Positions 35,254 through 45,238 are shown, numbered from the stretch's first letter. The stretch: DNA of 64,000 nt from Paenibacillus sp. L3-i20 (GCF_022180385.2 NZ_BQME02000001.1:822501-886500), one strand, 5' to 3'. Notes: a model not told the origin generated them from the sequence alone. Translations and numbers: made by a program.

Positions 35254-36630
35254 CTATTCATCCGTTGTGGCAGTCAATGTTATCGTAACTGTCGTACCGA
35301 CACCTTGAACACTTTCAAGTGTGAGGCGTGCCCCAATCGCATCTGCGATTTCCTTGGCTAATGATAAACCAAGACCTGCGCCACCGCCCTTGCGAGTCCT
35401 TGCTTCATCAACGCGATAGAACCTGTCGAATACTTTCGGTAAATCTTCCTGAGGAATTCCTATGCCACGATCTTTCACCGCAATGATTTGCTCATTCTCA
35501 CTTGCTGCTACAATGATCGCAACTGGATGTTCGCTATATTTTCTAGCGTTGTCAAGAAATATAAATAGCAGCTGCTTTAGCTTATTTTCATCAGTAACTG
35601 TAATAATCCGCTCATTAGGTGCTTCGACTGCAACTTCCCTGCCATAAGCTCTCGTTATCGCCTTTGCAGATTCGATAGCTAATTCACGAAGATCTATGTT
35701 TTTCATAACAATATTCCATTCCTCATTATGTTTAGCTAACATCAGCAACTGTTCGGTCATTTCTTTCATACGAACCGCCTCAGAATGAATCGCATGAAGC
35801 GACTCATCAATGAGCTCTGGACGTTCCTTTCCTCGCCTCATCAGTAAATGCGCGTAACTTTCGATAACGGTTAGAGGCGTTTTGAGTTCATGCGAAGCAT
35901 CCGAAATAAACCTTTTCTGCTTATCAAAGTTGCTCTCAAGCAATTCGATCATATCATTGAAAGTTTCTCCCATCTCATACAGCTCATCCTTTGATCCACC
36001 ATCTTGTTCTAGTCTTTGGAATGTCCCGCTTCGCTTAATATCTTTCATCGTTACCGTCATTGCTGAGATCGGCCGCATAATAAGTTTAGCCAACACTCTA
36101 CTGGACAAGACGGCAGGAACAAGCGCAATTAAAGTTACTACTATTAGAACCATTCGCAATACCTTCAAATGTTCTATCGTTGGATTCAGGCTTTCCGTTA
36201 GTTGCACGTTAACAACTTCTCCATTGCTCCAAATAACAGGCACTGATGAGCTAGCATAACTTTTCCCCTCATGCTTCAATACAAAAATGCGCTTATTTGA
36301 GGAATAAGTAACTTTTTGCTTGCTTAGCGATAACTCCGTAAGGGAAGTAACCGTTGAATTAATTCGATTCGGTTTGCCATTAGTTTCTTGCCCGACAATT
36401 CGGACCATTCCATCAACAGGGACATATGCACGCAGCAAAGCAGCCACCGAAATATCTCCCGCTGACTCCAGCAAATTTTCGGCTGTTGTGATCCCTTGCG
36501 CTTCAGTTTGTTCCAGCTGGCTGTTGATCGACAAACGACTAAACAACAAATAAATAGACACATTCATAAGAATGAGCAACACAGCAAACAATATAGAGGA
36601 GTAGAAATGAATTTTACTTTTTAACTTCAT
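35254..36630 (-). CDS. Two-component sensor histidine kinase (YkoH-like)
   Basis: A 458-aa kinase: membrane segments at about 10-31 and 155-177 flanking an extracytoplasmic sensor, HAMP domain (about 178-235), phospho-acceptor His in RFISDASHELKTPLTVIES (about 248), N box LLFIFLDNARKYSEH, G1 VKDRGIGIP and G2 GGGAGLGLSLAKEI. Overlaps the response regulator gene by four bases (36627-36630). Likely senses an envelope signal and controls the two PepSY genes. Confidence 0.94.
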   Translation of the reverse strand: MKLKSKIHFYSSILFAVLLILMNVSIYLLFSRLSINSQLEQTEAQGITTAENLLESAGDISVAALLRAYVPVDGMVRIVGQETNGKPNRINSTVTSLTELSLSKQKVTYSSNKRIFVLKHEGKSYASSSVPVIWSNGEVVNVQLTESLNPTIEHLKVLRMVLIVVTLIALVPAVLSSRVLAKLIMRPISAMTVTMKDIKRSGTFQRLEQDGGSKDELYEMGETFNDMIELLESNFDKQKRFISDASHELKTPLTVIESYAHLLMRRGKERPELIDESLHAIHSEAVRMKEMTEQLLMLAKHNEEWNIVMKNIDLRELAIESAKAITRAYGREVAVEAPNERIITVTDENKLKQLLFIFLDNARKYSEHPVAIIVAASENEQIIAVKDRGIGIPQEDLPKVFDRFYRVDEARTRKGGGAGLGLSLAKEIADAIGARLTLESVQGVGTTVTITLTATTDE

Positions 36631-37331
36631 ACTTGATCCTTAAGCACGTAACCGACACCTCGAACAGTATGGATCAGCTCCGGTTCGAACTCGCTGTCGA
36701 TTTTTTTGCGCACATATCGGATATAGACATCCACTACATTCGTATCGCCAAAATAATCATAGCCCCATACAGCCTGTACAATTTGATCACGGTTCAACAC
36801 TTGCCGCTTATTTTTGAGCATATACACTAACAAATCAAATTCCCTCGGCGTGAGATCAATAAACGTGTCTGATCGCATAACTTCTCGTGTACTTTCATTC
36901 AACTTCAAATTGGTTGCAAGAAGCCAACCATCATCTTCAGTTACAGCTACTGGAGCTTCGACAACTGGTCGCAAACGGAGTGCTGCTCTAATTCTCGCAA
37001 GCAATTCCTCAATTTGAAATGGCTTCGTCACATAATCATTTGCTCCTTGATCGAGACCTGCTACTTTATCTTCCACAGAACCTTTTGCCGTTAACAAAAT
37101 AACTGGAATAGACGTATCCGATTGACGAACACGGCGTAGTATCTCAAATCCACTCATCCCAGGCAACATCACGTCGAGCAATAAAAGATCCCATCCACCT
37201 TCACGAAACTTCTCCAGCGCTGTTACTCCATTACTTGCCTTTTCTACGCGATATCCTTCACATTCCAGCTCTATTTCCAACAATCTTGCAATCTTGTCTT
37301 CGTCCTCAACAATTAAAATTGATTCCTTCAA
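36627..37331 (-). CDS. OmpR/PhoB family response regulator (YkoG-like)
   Basis: A 234-aa regulator: receiver domain with ILIVEDEDKIA (acidic pocket), phospho-acceptor Asp in LLLLDVMLPGMSG (about 52), Lys in VTKPFQIEE; C-terminal winged helix (about 135-232, TPREFDLLVYMLKNKRQVLN, VDVYIRYVRKKI). I chose the TTG at 37331 (MKESILIVEDE) because GGGGG stands seven bases upstream and residues further up do not belong to the fold. First gene of the operon. Confidence 0.93.
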   Translation of the reverse strand: MKESILIVEDEDKIARLLEIELECEGYRVEKASNGVTALEKFREGGWDLLLLDVMLPGMSGFEILRRVRQSDTSIPVILLTAKGSVEDKVAGLDQGANDYVTKPFQIEELLARIRAALRLRPVVEAPVAVTEDDGWLLATNLKLNESTREVMRSDTFIDLTPREFDLLVYMLKNKRQVLNRDQIVQAVWGYDYFGDTNVVDVYIRYVRKKIDSEFEPELIHTVRGVGYVLKDQV

Positions 37332-37556
37332 AATGCTACCCCCCGCTCGAAACGATATGCCGCTATAGTACCACATTTTGGGTAACATATTCCAAATAAC
37401 TATTTTGGCGTATCATAAACGAACCCTATCGACTTCCCTCCTGCAACTTCTATTTCACCTGTTGAAAGATAGTAACTACCGCCAAAAACTTGACGAAGCT
37501 ACTCACAATCAGACTCGATGGATGCTTAACTTGAATATTAATCTTCTGAAGATTTA

Positions 37557-39884
37557 CTACTTCACTACATGCCTTTTCTGCGCCACAACCAGCACATCCA
37601 TCGCTCTTGCTTCATTTACAACTACATTCATTGTCGACCCGCTGAGCCATCGTTTCCACCATGGTTGCTTCGTTTGTCCGAGCACAAGTTGAGAACAACC
37701 TAACCTATTGGCAATATCGACAATCTCTCGTCCAATCTCGTACCGCATCCCTGCTTCATGCATCACAAATACACCGCCAAGCCGCTCCGTTAATGCTTGA
37801 ATAGCTTCTACTCTTAACTGGTCAATTTCACATTCTTCCTTCCCATAAGGTTGGATATAGACCGTATGCCAAGTTGCCTTCAATCGGTGTGCAATGCGGA
37901 AGCCACGCCTGATTAAACGTTCTGCATGGTCGCTAAGCGATACGAAAACACAGATGGATTCCTTCCGTCTCCATGGTCCACGAAGGGAGCTCGTTCTTTC
38001 CCACGCCTCAAGTCGTTCATCAACATCATCTGCAATTTCCCGAAGGGCCAGCTCTCTTAGTGCAATCAAGTTGCCCACTTTAAAAAAATGATTCAGTGAT
38101 TGTTCTACCTTGTCGAGCGCATACACTTTACCATCCCGCAGCCGCTGCCTAAGCGCAGTTGGGGCAACATCGATCAGCTCAACTTCATCTGCATATCGCA
38201 ATATACTATCTGGAACTGTCTCTCTGACCCTTACACCCGTAACTCCCTCTACAGCATCATTCAAACTTTCTAAATGTTGAACATTCATAGTAGAAATAAC
38301 GGAAATGCCGGCTTGAAGAATTTCAAGCACATCCTCATATCGTTTCTTGTTAATGGAGCTAGGCACATTTGTATGAGCAAGCTCGTCAACAAGTACTACC
38401 TCTGGATGTAGACGTATAATTTCATCCCTATCCATCTCTTGAAGCGTTGCCCCTCTGTAATCGATGACTTTAAGCGGCACTTTGCTAAGTGCTCCAACCT
38501 GCTCTAGTGTTTCTTTTCGTCCATGTGTCTCAAGCAAACCAATGATGACGTTAACACCTTCTTGTAGCAAAGAATTGCCTTCACGCAGCATCGCATAGGT
38601 TTTGCCTACACCTGGTGCAGCACCTATAAATACTTTGAACTTACCTCTTCTAATGGATTGTGTCTTCTCCTCGATCTGCGCAGCACTTAATCTGCGATAA
38701 TGTCCGGTACGATCTTCTGCATCAGCAGTTTTGGCAGGGAGAATACGCTCGCCATCGAGCTCCGCTCGATCCGCTACAATAAAGAGATCCACCTCTCTCA
38801 TCTTCCAGAGAAGCCCATGAATAACGGATCCCCGAATCAAATCTTGCCACGTTGTTTGCTTCGAGTGGCCTAATACGATTCGAGTCGCTTGCACTTCTCG
38901 GGCGTGCTTAAGCAGCTGCTCCGGCAGTTTCCTACGAGAGCGAAAGGGAAGTTCGCTGAACGCAGCATCGATCTTCTTACAGAGCTTCTTCATTGAATGA
39001 CGGAATGCTTCGGATTCGGTTGATAACTTGATCCCCGGCTTAACGAAAGCAACAACCGACAACTCACCATTCAACCGCTTCGCAATTTGTTGTCCTCTGC
39101 GCACGTAGATTGAACCATTCCAATGATATTGCGTGGAAACTAATATACGCTCTGTTACTCCTGACGGTCCCTCTAGTCCCTCTTCCTCTCGATGTCTCTC
39201 AAGCGAATCGTTTACTCCCTCTGCCATTAAACGAAGGGCTAACTCACGAAGGACAGCAAGATTTCCTCTCCGGAAAAGTGTCTTATTCATTACCTCTCCC
39301 AAGCTTCCATCCGACATCCGCTTCAGCATCGTCTCCGGCGATACATCGATCAAGCGCACCTCATCCGCCTGCTCCAAAATATCATCGGGTACCGTCTCTG
39401 CCGCCTCAAGACCTATCCGCTTTTTGGCTAGCTCGCGTACACCTTCAAGGTCATACACGTTGACCGTAACCATGACGCTAATACCAAGTGATTGCAAATA
39501 GCGAATATCTTCGAGACGAGTCGCCCGGGGTGCTCCGTGTCTGTTCCGATGAGCCAAACCATCTGTCAGCACCACTTCTGGATTACGTTCTACAATGGCT
39601 TCGATATTGAGATCCTTTTTCTCTACGCTATTGCAATCCCACTTCATACTATCAATACGCTCTAGTCCCTCTAACTGCTGTACGGTATCCGGTCTGCGCA
39701 GGGTTGATACTGCACAATATACAACATCAACACCGCTTTTCTTAAGCGTATGCCCTTCGCGGAGCATATGATACGTTTTTCCCGATCCGCTAACCGACCC
39801 AATATAAATATTGAGCCGTCCACGATGAAGATCGTGAATGGATCGGAGCAGCTCCTCCGGTGTCTTCCGTCGATATTCGTTCAT
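37557..39884 (-). CDS. Tandem-duplicated KdpD sensor protein without kinase
   Basis: About 775 aa made of two copies of the KdpD N-terminal module: KdpD domain (about 10-215) + USP domain (about 235-370), then KdpD domain (about 400-615) + USP domain (about 635-770). There are no membrane segments and no histidine kinase. Copy 2 is canonical: Walker A GAAPGVGKTYAM, Walker B VVLVDELAHTN, NVQHLESLND. Copy 1 is diverged: GSVSGSGKTYHM, VVLTDGLAHRN (Glu lost), NVYDLEGVRE. In Staphylococcus aureus the KdpD USP domain binds c-di-AMP. Last gene of the kdp operon. ATG 39884 with GGAAGGGG upstream. Confidence 0.93.
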   Translation of the reverse strand: MNEYRRKTPEELLRSIHDLHRGRLNIYIGSVSGSGKTYHMLREGHTLKKSGVDVVYCAVSTLRRPDTVQQLEGLERIDSMKWDCNSVEKKDLNIEAIVERNPEVVLTDGLAHRNRHGAPRATRLEDIRYLQSLGISVMVTVNVYDLEGVRELAKKRIGLEAAETVPDDILEQADEVRLIDVSPETMLKRMSDGSLGEVMNKTLFRRGNLAVLRELALRLMAEGVNDSLERHREEEGLEGPSGVTERILVSTQYHWNGSIYVRRGQQIAKRLNGELSVVAFVKPGIKLSTESEAFRHSMKKLCKKIDAAFSELPFRSRRKLPEQLLKHAREVQATRIVLGHSKQTTWQDLIRGSVIHGLLWKMREVDLFIVADRAELDGERILPAKTADAEDRTGHYRRLSAAQIEEKTQSIRRGKFKVFIGAAPGVGKTYAMLREGNSLLQEGVNVIIGLLETHGRKETLEQVGALSKVPLKVIDYRGATLQEMDRDEIIRLHPEVVLVDELAHTNVPSSINKKRYEDVLEILQAGISVISTMNVQHLESLNDAVEGVTGVRVRETVPDSILRYADEVELIDVAPTALRQRLRDGKVYALDKVEQSLNHFFKVGNLIALRELALREIADDVDERLEAWERTSSLRGPWRRKESICVFVSLSDHAERLIRRGFRIAHRLKATWHTVYIQPYGKEECEIDQLRVEAIQALTERLGGVFVMHEAGMRYEIGREIVDIANRLGCSQLVLGQTKQPWWKRWLSGSTMNVVVNEARAMDVLVVAQKRHVVK

Positions 39885-39902
39885 CCCGTTTTCCCCTTCC
39901 CA

Positions 39903-39942
39903 TAGCAACGCCCCGACGCTCCGTATAGGCTATCGTCAGGGC
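39903..39942 (-). other. Hairpin between kdpC and the KdpD-like gene
   Basis: GCCCTGACG / CGTCGGGGC, a 9-bp stem with one mismatch and a 19-22 base loop in the 70-base spacer. No U run, so more likely an mRNA stability element than a terminator. Confidence 0.5.
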
Positions 39943-39954
39943 TACTTTCTTCTA

Positions 39955-40539
39955 TTATGAAGTTAAAGCTTGCAGATCTTTATTGAGCAACAACACATTT
40001 ACCGTCTTTTCTCCGAACAACCCAAGCAAGCGCCCTTCTGTATGTTTATTTACAAGGGTCTCCACTTCTTCTTCGGACATCCCATTGCTCTCGCTTACTC
40101 TTGGAATTTGCGCCAATGCTGCTTCCACACTAATATGAGGGTCCAGGCCCGAACCCGAGTTAGTAATAAGATCAATTGGAAGCTGATCAACAGGAACGTT
40201 TGGATTGTTCACTTTCCACGCCTCGATAGATTCCTTCGTACGTGCTAATAAATCTGGATTGGAAGGTGCATAGTTTGGTGTTCCAGAGCCATCAGCAGCA
40301 TAATCAATACTGGACACACGTCCGTGGAACAGCTTCGGATCAGAAAAGGATTGACCGATCATCTTCGAACCAATCACTCCGCCTGCCTCGTTATAAACCA
40401 AACTTCCGTCCGCCTTATCCGGCATTATTACTTGCGCAATTCCTGTAACGGCTAAATTGTATATCACTCCGCAGAGTACCATTAGTACAAGGCTAGTTCG
40501 GATAATAATTGAAAACATATTCCCGCTCGCTTTCTCCAT
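39955..40539 (-). CDS. kdpC: Potassium-transporting ATPase subunit KdpC
   Basis: A 194-aa subunit with one N-terminal membrane segment (SLVLMVLCGVIYNLAVTGIAQ, about 11-32) and a periplasm-side-type domain containing GSKMIGQSFSDPKLFHGR and NPNVPVDQLPIDLITNSGSG, plus SGLDPHISVEAA, all KdpC signatures. Stabilises the KdpFABC complex and assists KdpB. 32 bases after kdpB; GAGAGGA upstream. Confidence 0.97.
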   Translation of the reverse strand: MEKASGNMFSIIIRTSLVLMVLCGVIYNLAVTGIAQVIMPDKADGSLVYNEAGGVIGSKMIGQSFSDPKLFHGRVSSIDYAADGSGTPNYAPSNPDLLARTKESIEAWKVNNPNVPVDQLPIDLITNSGSGLDPHISVEAALAQIPRVSESNGMSEEEVETLVNKHTEGRLLGLFGEKTVNVLLLNKDLQALTS

Positions 40540-40571
40540 AGTCTAGCTTCCTCTCTTATCAGTCGTCATCA

Positions 40572-42602
40572 TTACACCCATAGATGTACAATCATGTCGA
40601 TTGCTTTTATTCCTACAAAAGGTACAACAACACCACCAAAGCCATATATAAAGAGATTACGACTAAGCAAACGGGATGATGACATCGGCTTGTAAGATAC
40701 ACCCCTCATAGCAAGTGGGATAAGCAACGGAATAATAACAGCATTAAATATTAATGCAGATAAAATTGCAGATTCAGGTGAACCCAGCTTCATAATATTT
40801 AGCCCGTTCATTTCTGGAATAGCGAGCATAAACATTGCAGGAATGATTGCGAAATATTTAGCAATATCATTTGCTATACTAAACGTCGTTAGTGCGCCTC
40901 TCGTCATAAGAAGCTGCTTGCCTATCGAAACAACCTCAATAATTTTAGAAGGATCGGAGTCCAAATCTACCATATTGGCTGCTTCCTTTGCCGCAGTTGT
41001 ACCGCTATTCATCGCAATTCCTACATCAGCTTGCGCAAGTGCCGGGGCATCATTCGTGCCGTCCCCTGTCATCGCAACGAGCTTCCCTTGAGCTTGCTCC
41101 TTCCGAATTACAGCGATCTTATCCTCTGGAGTGCTCTCAGCAATAAACTCATCTACTCCCGCTTCTCTAGCAATAGTTGCAGCAGTTAGTGGATTATCGC
41201 CTGTACACATCACGGTCTTAATACCCATCTCACGCATCTGCTGGAATCTTTCACGCATACCTGGCTTCACTGTATCTTTCAAATAAATGATGCCGTACAC
41301 GAGTCCGTCAACAGCAACTGCTAGCGGAGTGCCGCCTTGCATGGCAACTGCATCTCCGTGCGTCTTCAAGCTAGCTGGAACTTTGCCGCCTTGAGTTTCC
41401 ACCCATTGACGAATTGCATCCACCGCACCTTTACGAACTTTACGGCCATCCTTCAAATCCAATCCGCTCATTCGCGTCTCTGCTTTGAAATCAACGATTT
41501 CCGCATCTTCCGTAATTTGCGCATCCCATTCCACGCTGAACTTCTTATTCAGTTCCATAACAGATCGACCTTCTGGCGTTTCATCCTTTGATGAGCTAAT
41601 GCCAGCCCAACGAGCAAGCTCTTTCTTTTCCACGCCTTCTACCGGTATAAACTCGCTAGCCATCCGGTTGCCGAACGTAATCGTTCCTGTTTTGTCCAAA
41701 ATAATCGTATTAATGTCGCCAGCAGCTTCGACTGCTTTACCCGACATCGCAAGTACATTAAACTGCGTTACACGGTCCATACCTGCTATACCAATAGCAG
41801 ACAATAACCCGCCGATCGTTGTCGGGATTAAGCAGACTAAGAGTGCAATCAGCACAGGAACTTCAAGTGAAATATTTAAATATTTGCCGAAGAACGGGAG
41901 AGTTACAACGACGATTAAGAAAATTAATGTCAAGCTGATTAGAACCGTAGTCAAGGCGATTTCGTTTGGCGTTTTGCCACGCTTCGCCCCTTCAACTAAT
42001 GAGATCATCCGATCCAAAAACGAGTCGCCAGGATCGCTTGTTATACGCACTTTAATCTGGTCACTTACAACGCGAGTTCCTCCGGTAACGGAGTTGAAGT
42101 CACCGCCCGCTTCTTTAATGACAGGTGCGGATTCACCCGTAATCGCAGATTCATCTACAGATGCCAAACCTTCAATAACTTCTCCGTCGCCAGGGATAAG
42201 CTCCCCTTGCTGCACAAAGACAACGTCGCCTTTGCGAAGGGTGTGAGAAGGTACTGTTTCAACGCGGTTGTTAACAACCTTGCGAGCTGACATTTCTTTC
42301 TTCGCACTTTTTAACGAGTCAGCTTGCGCCTTGCCTCGCCCTTCTGCAAGCGCCTCAGCAAAGTTTGCAAATAAAATCGTCAAGAGCAGAATGAGTGCAA
42401 CGGCTACATTAAACCATGGCTTAACGAGCGACTCGCCGAATATGTCAGGTACAAAAATAAGCAAAACCGTTATTAGAAAACCAATTTCTACAACGAACAT
42501 AATTGGATTTTTTATCATAACGCGGGGATCAAGCTTCAGAAAGGCATCTTTTATCGCCTTGCTCGCAATCGCTCCCGTTATCGTCGATTGATGTTTACTC
42601 AT
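40572..42602 (-). CDS. kdpB: Potassium-transporting P-type ATPase subunit KdpB
   Basis: A 676-aa P-type ATPase that powers K+ import. Motifs: TGES in AITGESAPV (about 158), phosphorylated Asp in [13 protein letters not shown] (about 303), nucleotide-binding KGAVDAI, hinge [17 protein letters not shown] (about 510-526). Membrane helices in the expected places; length matches Escherichia coli KdpB. 22 bases after kdpA. Confidence 0.98.
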   Translation of the reverse strand: MSKHQSTITGAIASKAIKDAFLKLDPRVMIKNPIMFVVEIGFLITVLLIFVPDIFGESLVKPWFNVAVALILLLTILFANFAEALAEGRGKAQADSLKSAKKEMSARKVVNNRVETVPSHTLRKGDVVFVQQGELIPGDGEVIEGLASVDESAITGESAPVIKEAGGDFNSVTGGTRVVSDQIKVRITSDPGDSFLDRMISLVEGAKRGKTPNEIALTTVLISLTLIFLIVVVTLPFFGKYLNISLEVPVLIALLVCLIPTTIGGLLSAIGIAGMDRVTQFNVLAMSGKAVEAAGDINTIILDKTGTITFGNRMASEFIPVEGVEKKELARWAGISSSKDETPEGRSVMELNKKFSVEWDAQITEDAEIVDFKAETRMSGLDLKDGRKVRKGAVDAIRQWVETQGGKVPASLKTHGDAVAMQGGTPLAVAVDGLVYGIIYLKDTVKPGMRERFQQMREMGIKTVMCTGDNPLTAATIAREAGVDEFIAESTPEDKIAVIRKEQAQGKLVAMTGDGTNDAPALAQADVGIAMNSGTTAAKEAANMVDLDSDPSKIIEVVSIGKQLLMTRGALTTFSIANDIAKYFAIIPAMFMLAIPEMNGLNIMKLGSPESAILSALIFNAVIIPLLIPLAMRGVSYKPMSSSRLLSRNLFIYGFGGVVVPFVGIKAIDMIVHLWV

Positions 42603-42624
42603 AAATGAACGTTCCTCTCTTTCA

Positions 42625-44307
42625 TTAAGGCTTCAAGGTTAGCTGCTCAGCAATTGGACCTAGTACAAGCGCTGGGAAGAAGGTTAATGCCCCAACGATC
42701 ACAACAGTTCCGATGAACAGTGTAGCGAACAGCCCATTATCTGTTCGGAATGTACCGCTTGATTCTGGCACTGCCTTCTTAGCAAGCAATGAACCTGCTA
42801 CAGCAAGCAGCGTTACTAGACCGAAGTAACGACCTAAGAACATTACAATTCCCGTCGAAATATTCCAGAATGGCGTATTGTCACCAAGTCCTTCGAAGCC
42901 TGATCCATTATTTGCAGCCGATGATGTATATTCGTAGATTACTTGTGTAATTCCATGGAAACCGCCATTAGATATCGTTTCTGGATACAGAGTGACTGCG
43001 ATAGCAGTTGGCACCAAGATTAGAATCGGCTGTGCCAGTAGAGTGATTGCGATTAGTTTCATCTCTCTGCTCTCGATCTTCTTGCCAAGAAACTCTGGCG
43101 TCCGTCCAACCATTAGACCCGCAAGGAAGACGGCAATGATGGCATACATCAGCACGTTGATGAAGCCTGCACCAATTCCTCCATAAATCGTATTTAGCAT
43201 CATGTTCGCTAAAGGCACAAGACCCCCAATTGGTGTTAATGTATCGTGCATCGTATTAACTCCGCCCGTCTCCGAAGCGGTCGTCACGACAGAATATAAG
43301 GACGATTGTGCAACTCCAAGCCTTACTTCTTTCCCCTCCATACTACCTTGTGAGGCGTCTACTCCTAGTGCATTCAAAACAGGATTTCCTGCATTTTCAG
43401 CGACCAAAGATACGGTTAACATAATGACAAACATAATGCCCATAGCAGCGAACAATACGTTTCCTTGCTTCTTATTGCCGATCATCTTACCGTAAGCAAA
43501 CGGAAGTGATGTCGTTACTAACAGCATTAGCAGCATTTGAAGCATATTGGATAGTACTGTTGGATTTTCAAGTGGGTGAGCAGAGTTTACTCCATAGAAG
43601 CCGCCACCATTATTACCAAGCTCTTTAATCGCTAAGAAGGAACCTACCGGCCCGCGAGCAATCGATTGCTCGGCACCTTCTAATGTTGTTGCCGTTACAG
43701 TTGGTTCAAGTGTTTGCGGAACCCCTTGGGATACAAAAACTAGAGCCGTTACAAATGCAATCGGCATAAGCACACGAGTAATGGATCGTATCATATCGAC
43801 GAAGAAGTTACCGAGCGGCTTACCTGCAAGAGCGCGAATAAAAGCGATAGCCGCTGCAAATGTTGTAGCCGGTGCGGTAAACATCAAAAATACGATAGCG
43901 ATCATCTGTGCTAGATAAGATAGTCCGCTTTCACCGCTATAATGTTGTAGATTCGTATTCGTCATGAAACTGATTGCTGTATTAAAAGCGAGTGTCGGTT
44001 CCATTGCAGCAATATCACTAGGGTTCAGCGGTAAAAGATGCTGAAGTCTGAATATCGCATACACGATTAGTATCATAAAAGCGTTAATACATAGTATCGA
44101 AAGCACATATTGCTTCCAATTTTGATTGTTGTTCTTTATTCCACTAAGCCGCATTAACGGCTTTTCTATCCAGCCGAATACTCTATCCACCCCTGTTGGG
44201 GTATAATCAAACGCTTTTGCAATATATAAACCAACTGGCTTCGCCAGCAGAGCCGCGATCAACAACAAAACAGCTATCGAGACAATCCCTATCATGGTCA
44301 ATTCCAT
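42625..44307 (-). CDS. kdpA: Potassium-transporting ATPase subunit KdpA
   Basis: A 560-aa channel-like subunit with ten or so membrane helices and the four selectivity-filter-type loops, including [20 protein letters not shown] (about 112-130), [20 protein letters not shown] (about 225-245), [18 protein letters not shown] and NNGSGFEGL. Binds and selects K+. ATG 44307 nearly touches GAGGG; the TTG two codons further in has better spacing and may be the true start. Confidence 0.97.
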   Translation of the reverse strand: MELTMIGIVSIAVLLLIAALLAKPVGLYIAKAFDYTPTGVDRVFGWIEKPLMRLSGIKNNNQNWKQYVLSILCINAFMILIVYAIFRLQHLLPLNPSDIAAMEPTLAFNTAISFMTNTNLQHYSGESGLSYLAQMIAIVFLMFTAPATTFAAAIAFIRALAGKPLGNFFVDMIRSITRVLMPIAFVTALVFVSQGVPQTLEPTVTATTLEGAEQSIARGPVGSFLAIKELGNNGGGFYGVNSAHPLENPTVLSNMLQMLLMLLVTTSLPFAYGKMIGNKKQGNVLFAAMGIMFVIMLTVSLVAENAGNPVLNALGVDASQGSMEGKEVRLGVAQSSLYSVVTTASETGGVNTMHDTLTPIGGLVPLANMMLNTIYGGIGAGFINVLMYAIIAVFLAGLMVGRTPEFLGKKIESREMKLIAITLLAQPILILVPTAIAVTLYPETISNGGFHGITQVIYEYTSSAANNGSGFEGLGDNTPFWNISTGIVMFLGRYFGLVTLLAVAGSLLAKKAVPESSGTFRTDNGLFATLFIGTVVIVGALTFFPALVLGPIAEQLTLKP

Positions 44308-44319
44308 TCCCTCGTTTCG

Positions 44320-44397
44320 TCAAAATTGTTCAGGGTTTACAAGTACATATAATAAATAAACTACTATTGCAGCTATAAGGGGGTACAAGAGCATCAT
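44320..44397 (-). CDS. kdpF: KdpF, small stabilising subunit (25 aa)
   Basis: A 25-aa single-helix peptide, MMLLYPLIAAIVVYLLYVLV ending in NPEQF. The YLLYVLVNPEQF end matches the KdpF pattern YLVYALINAEAF. ATG overlaps the TGA of the preceding small gene (ATGA) and kdpA begins 12 bases after its stop, the classical kdpF position. Small enough to be missed by automatic annotation. Confidence 0.88.
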   Translation of the reverse strand: MMLLYPLIAAIVVYLLYVLVNPEQF

Positions 44398-44504
44398 TGT
44401 TCTTTTCCCCCATCACTTTTCGTTTCTTTTGCGGACCAAGCCGCAAGTCCCCACATCGAGAGAAATAATACGAACAACAATGCAATCATCGCAATGTCTA
44501 GCAT
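44394..44504 (-). CDS. 36-aa membrane peptide upstream of kdpF
   Basis: Reads MLDIAMIALLFVLFLSMWGL then AAWSAKETKSDGGKEQ: one membrane helix and a charged cytosolic-type tail. GGAGGAAGCGGG precedes ATG 44504. It overlaps the 141-aa gene by 7 bases at the start and kdpF by 4 bases at the end, so it is tightly coupled into the kdp operon. I know no name for it; it is a candidate additional small Kdp subunit. Confidence 0.75.
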   Translation of the reverse strand: MLDIAMIALLFVLFLSMWGLAAWSAKETKSDGGKEQ

Positions 44505-44923
44505 CCCGCTTCCTCCTTCATCTTCTCTTCTTCTGCAACGACCAGCTCTGATGGATGATCTGTTGCGTGAAACAATCGATCTGCACCAAGATACCGATAT
44601 AGTCCCGGTATGCCTCCATTTTGCATGACCACAATAATTCGACCAGTAACAAGCGGTCTAAATAATCGAAGATACCTGCAAGTGAGCGGGGTGGAGTCGT
44701 CAAACAAATAAACATCCTCTATCCAGCCCTGCTGTAGCGGGCAATCCGTTGCTTTTGTATCGAGTCGTACGAAATTATTAATACCGAAACCCTCCAGAAC
44801 TCGCTTCTGCCGACCGCTGTTAACGACCGCAGCTACTGGAATTCCTTTGGACATTAGCAATCTCAAAAACTGGCGAGCAGTCTCGTTCGGTGCATAAACA
44901 AGCGTCATCCTTGTGTCGCTCAT
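44498..44923 (-). CDS. Unrecognised Rossmann-like protein, first gene of kdp operon
   Basis: A 141-aa soluble protein: beta-alpha start TLVYAPNETARQFLRLLMSK, then VAAVVNS, VYLFDDSTPLTCRYLRLFRP and GLYRYLGADRLFHATDHP. The alternating pattern looks like a small nucleotide-binding fold but lacks a GxGxxG. A paralogue lies at 58991-59446 with the same APNE, VYLF and Y-R-LGA blocks. ATG 44923 has AAGGAGG seven bases upstream. Directly behind the tandem c-di-AMP riboswitches; overlaps the 36-aa gene. Function unknown, probably tied to K+ homeostasis. Confidence 0.75.
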   Translation of the reverse strand: MSDTRMTLVYAPNETARQFLRLLMSKGIPVAAVVNSGRQKRVLEGFGINNFVRLDTKATDCPLQQGWIEDVYLFDDSTPLTCRYLRLFRPLVTGRIIVVMQNGGIPGLYRYLGADRLFHATDHPSELVVAEEEKMKEEAGC

Positions 44924-44961
44924 CTTAGCAACCTCCTTTGTATATAGAAGCAAATTGGCAC

Positions 44962-45006
44962 AAAAAAAGAAGCCTGTAGAGGAGGGGTTCCTCACGGCTT
45001 CTTAGG
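44962..45006 (-). terminator. Terminator of kdp riboswitch 1 (promoter-distal)
   Basis: Minus strand AAGAAGCC - loop with GAGGAACCCCTC - GGCTTCTT followed by TTTTTGTG, 40 bases before the first kdp-operon start codon. Acts as expression platform. Confidence 0.85.
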
Positions 45007-45059
45007 CATAACGAAATAAGATTCGTGTTATGCATAATGAGCAGCAATTTGCCTCTCTC

Positions 45060-45225
45060 GAGTACGCTTACGAGGTTAGCTGTCGGATTCGGGCGTGAGA
45101 GTCGCCCTACCGGACCTAGCAAGGTCCGGATTCACCCCGGGACTTCTTATCATGTTAATTCATGATTGAAATCCGTTGGTTCCCCCGCTTTCTAATTCAG
45201 AAACTCAGCGTCTTGCATGTAAAAC
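45060..45225 (-). ncRNA. c-di-AMP riboswitch (ydaO/yuaA), kdp copy 1
   Basis: On the minus strand the conserved blocks appear in order: GCGGGGGAACCAA, CGGGGTGAATCC, a variable GGACCTTGC/GGTCC hairpin, GTAGGGCGACTCT, CGCCCGAATCCGACAGC, TAACCTCGTAAGCG. These are the ydaO-type aptamer blocks. c-di-AMP binding normally favours the downstream terminator (44962-45006), turning off K+ import genes. Confidence 0.93.
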
Positions 45226-45238
45226 TCCGAATTTAGAC

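Noticed and set aside
41485..42246. 253-aa plus-strand frame inside kdpB
   Set aside because: Antisense shadow of a well-supported gene with no ribosome binding site and no recognisable motif.
44925..45122. Coding frames across the kdp leader and riboswitches
   Set aside because: These regions are explained by ydaO aptamers and terminators; the frames have no ribosome binding sites.
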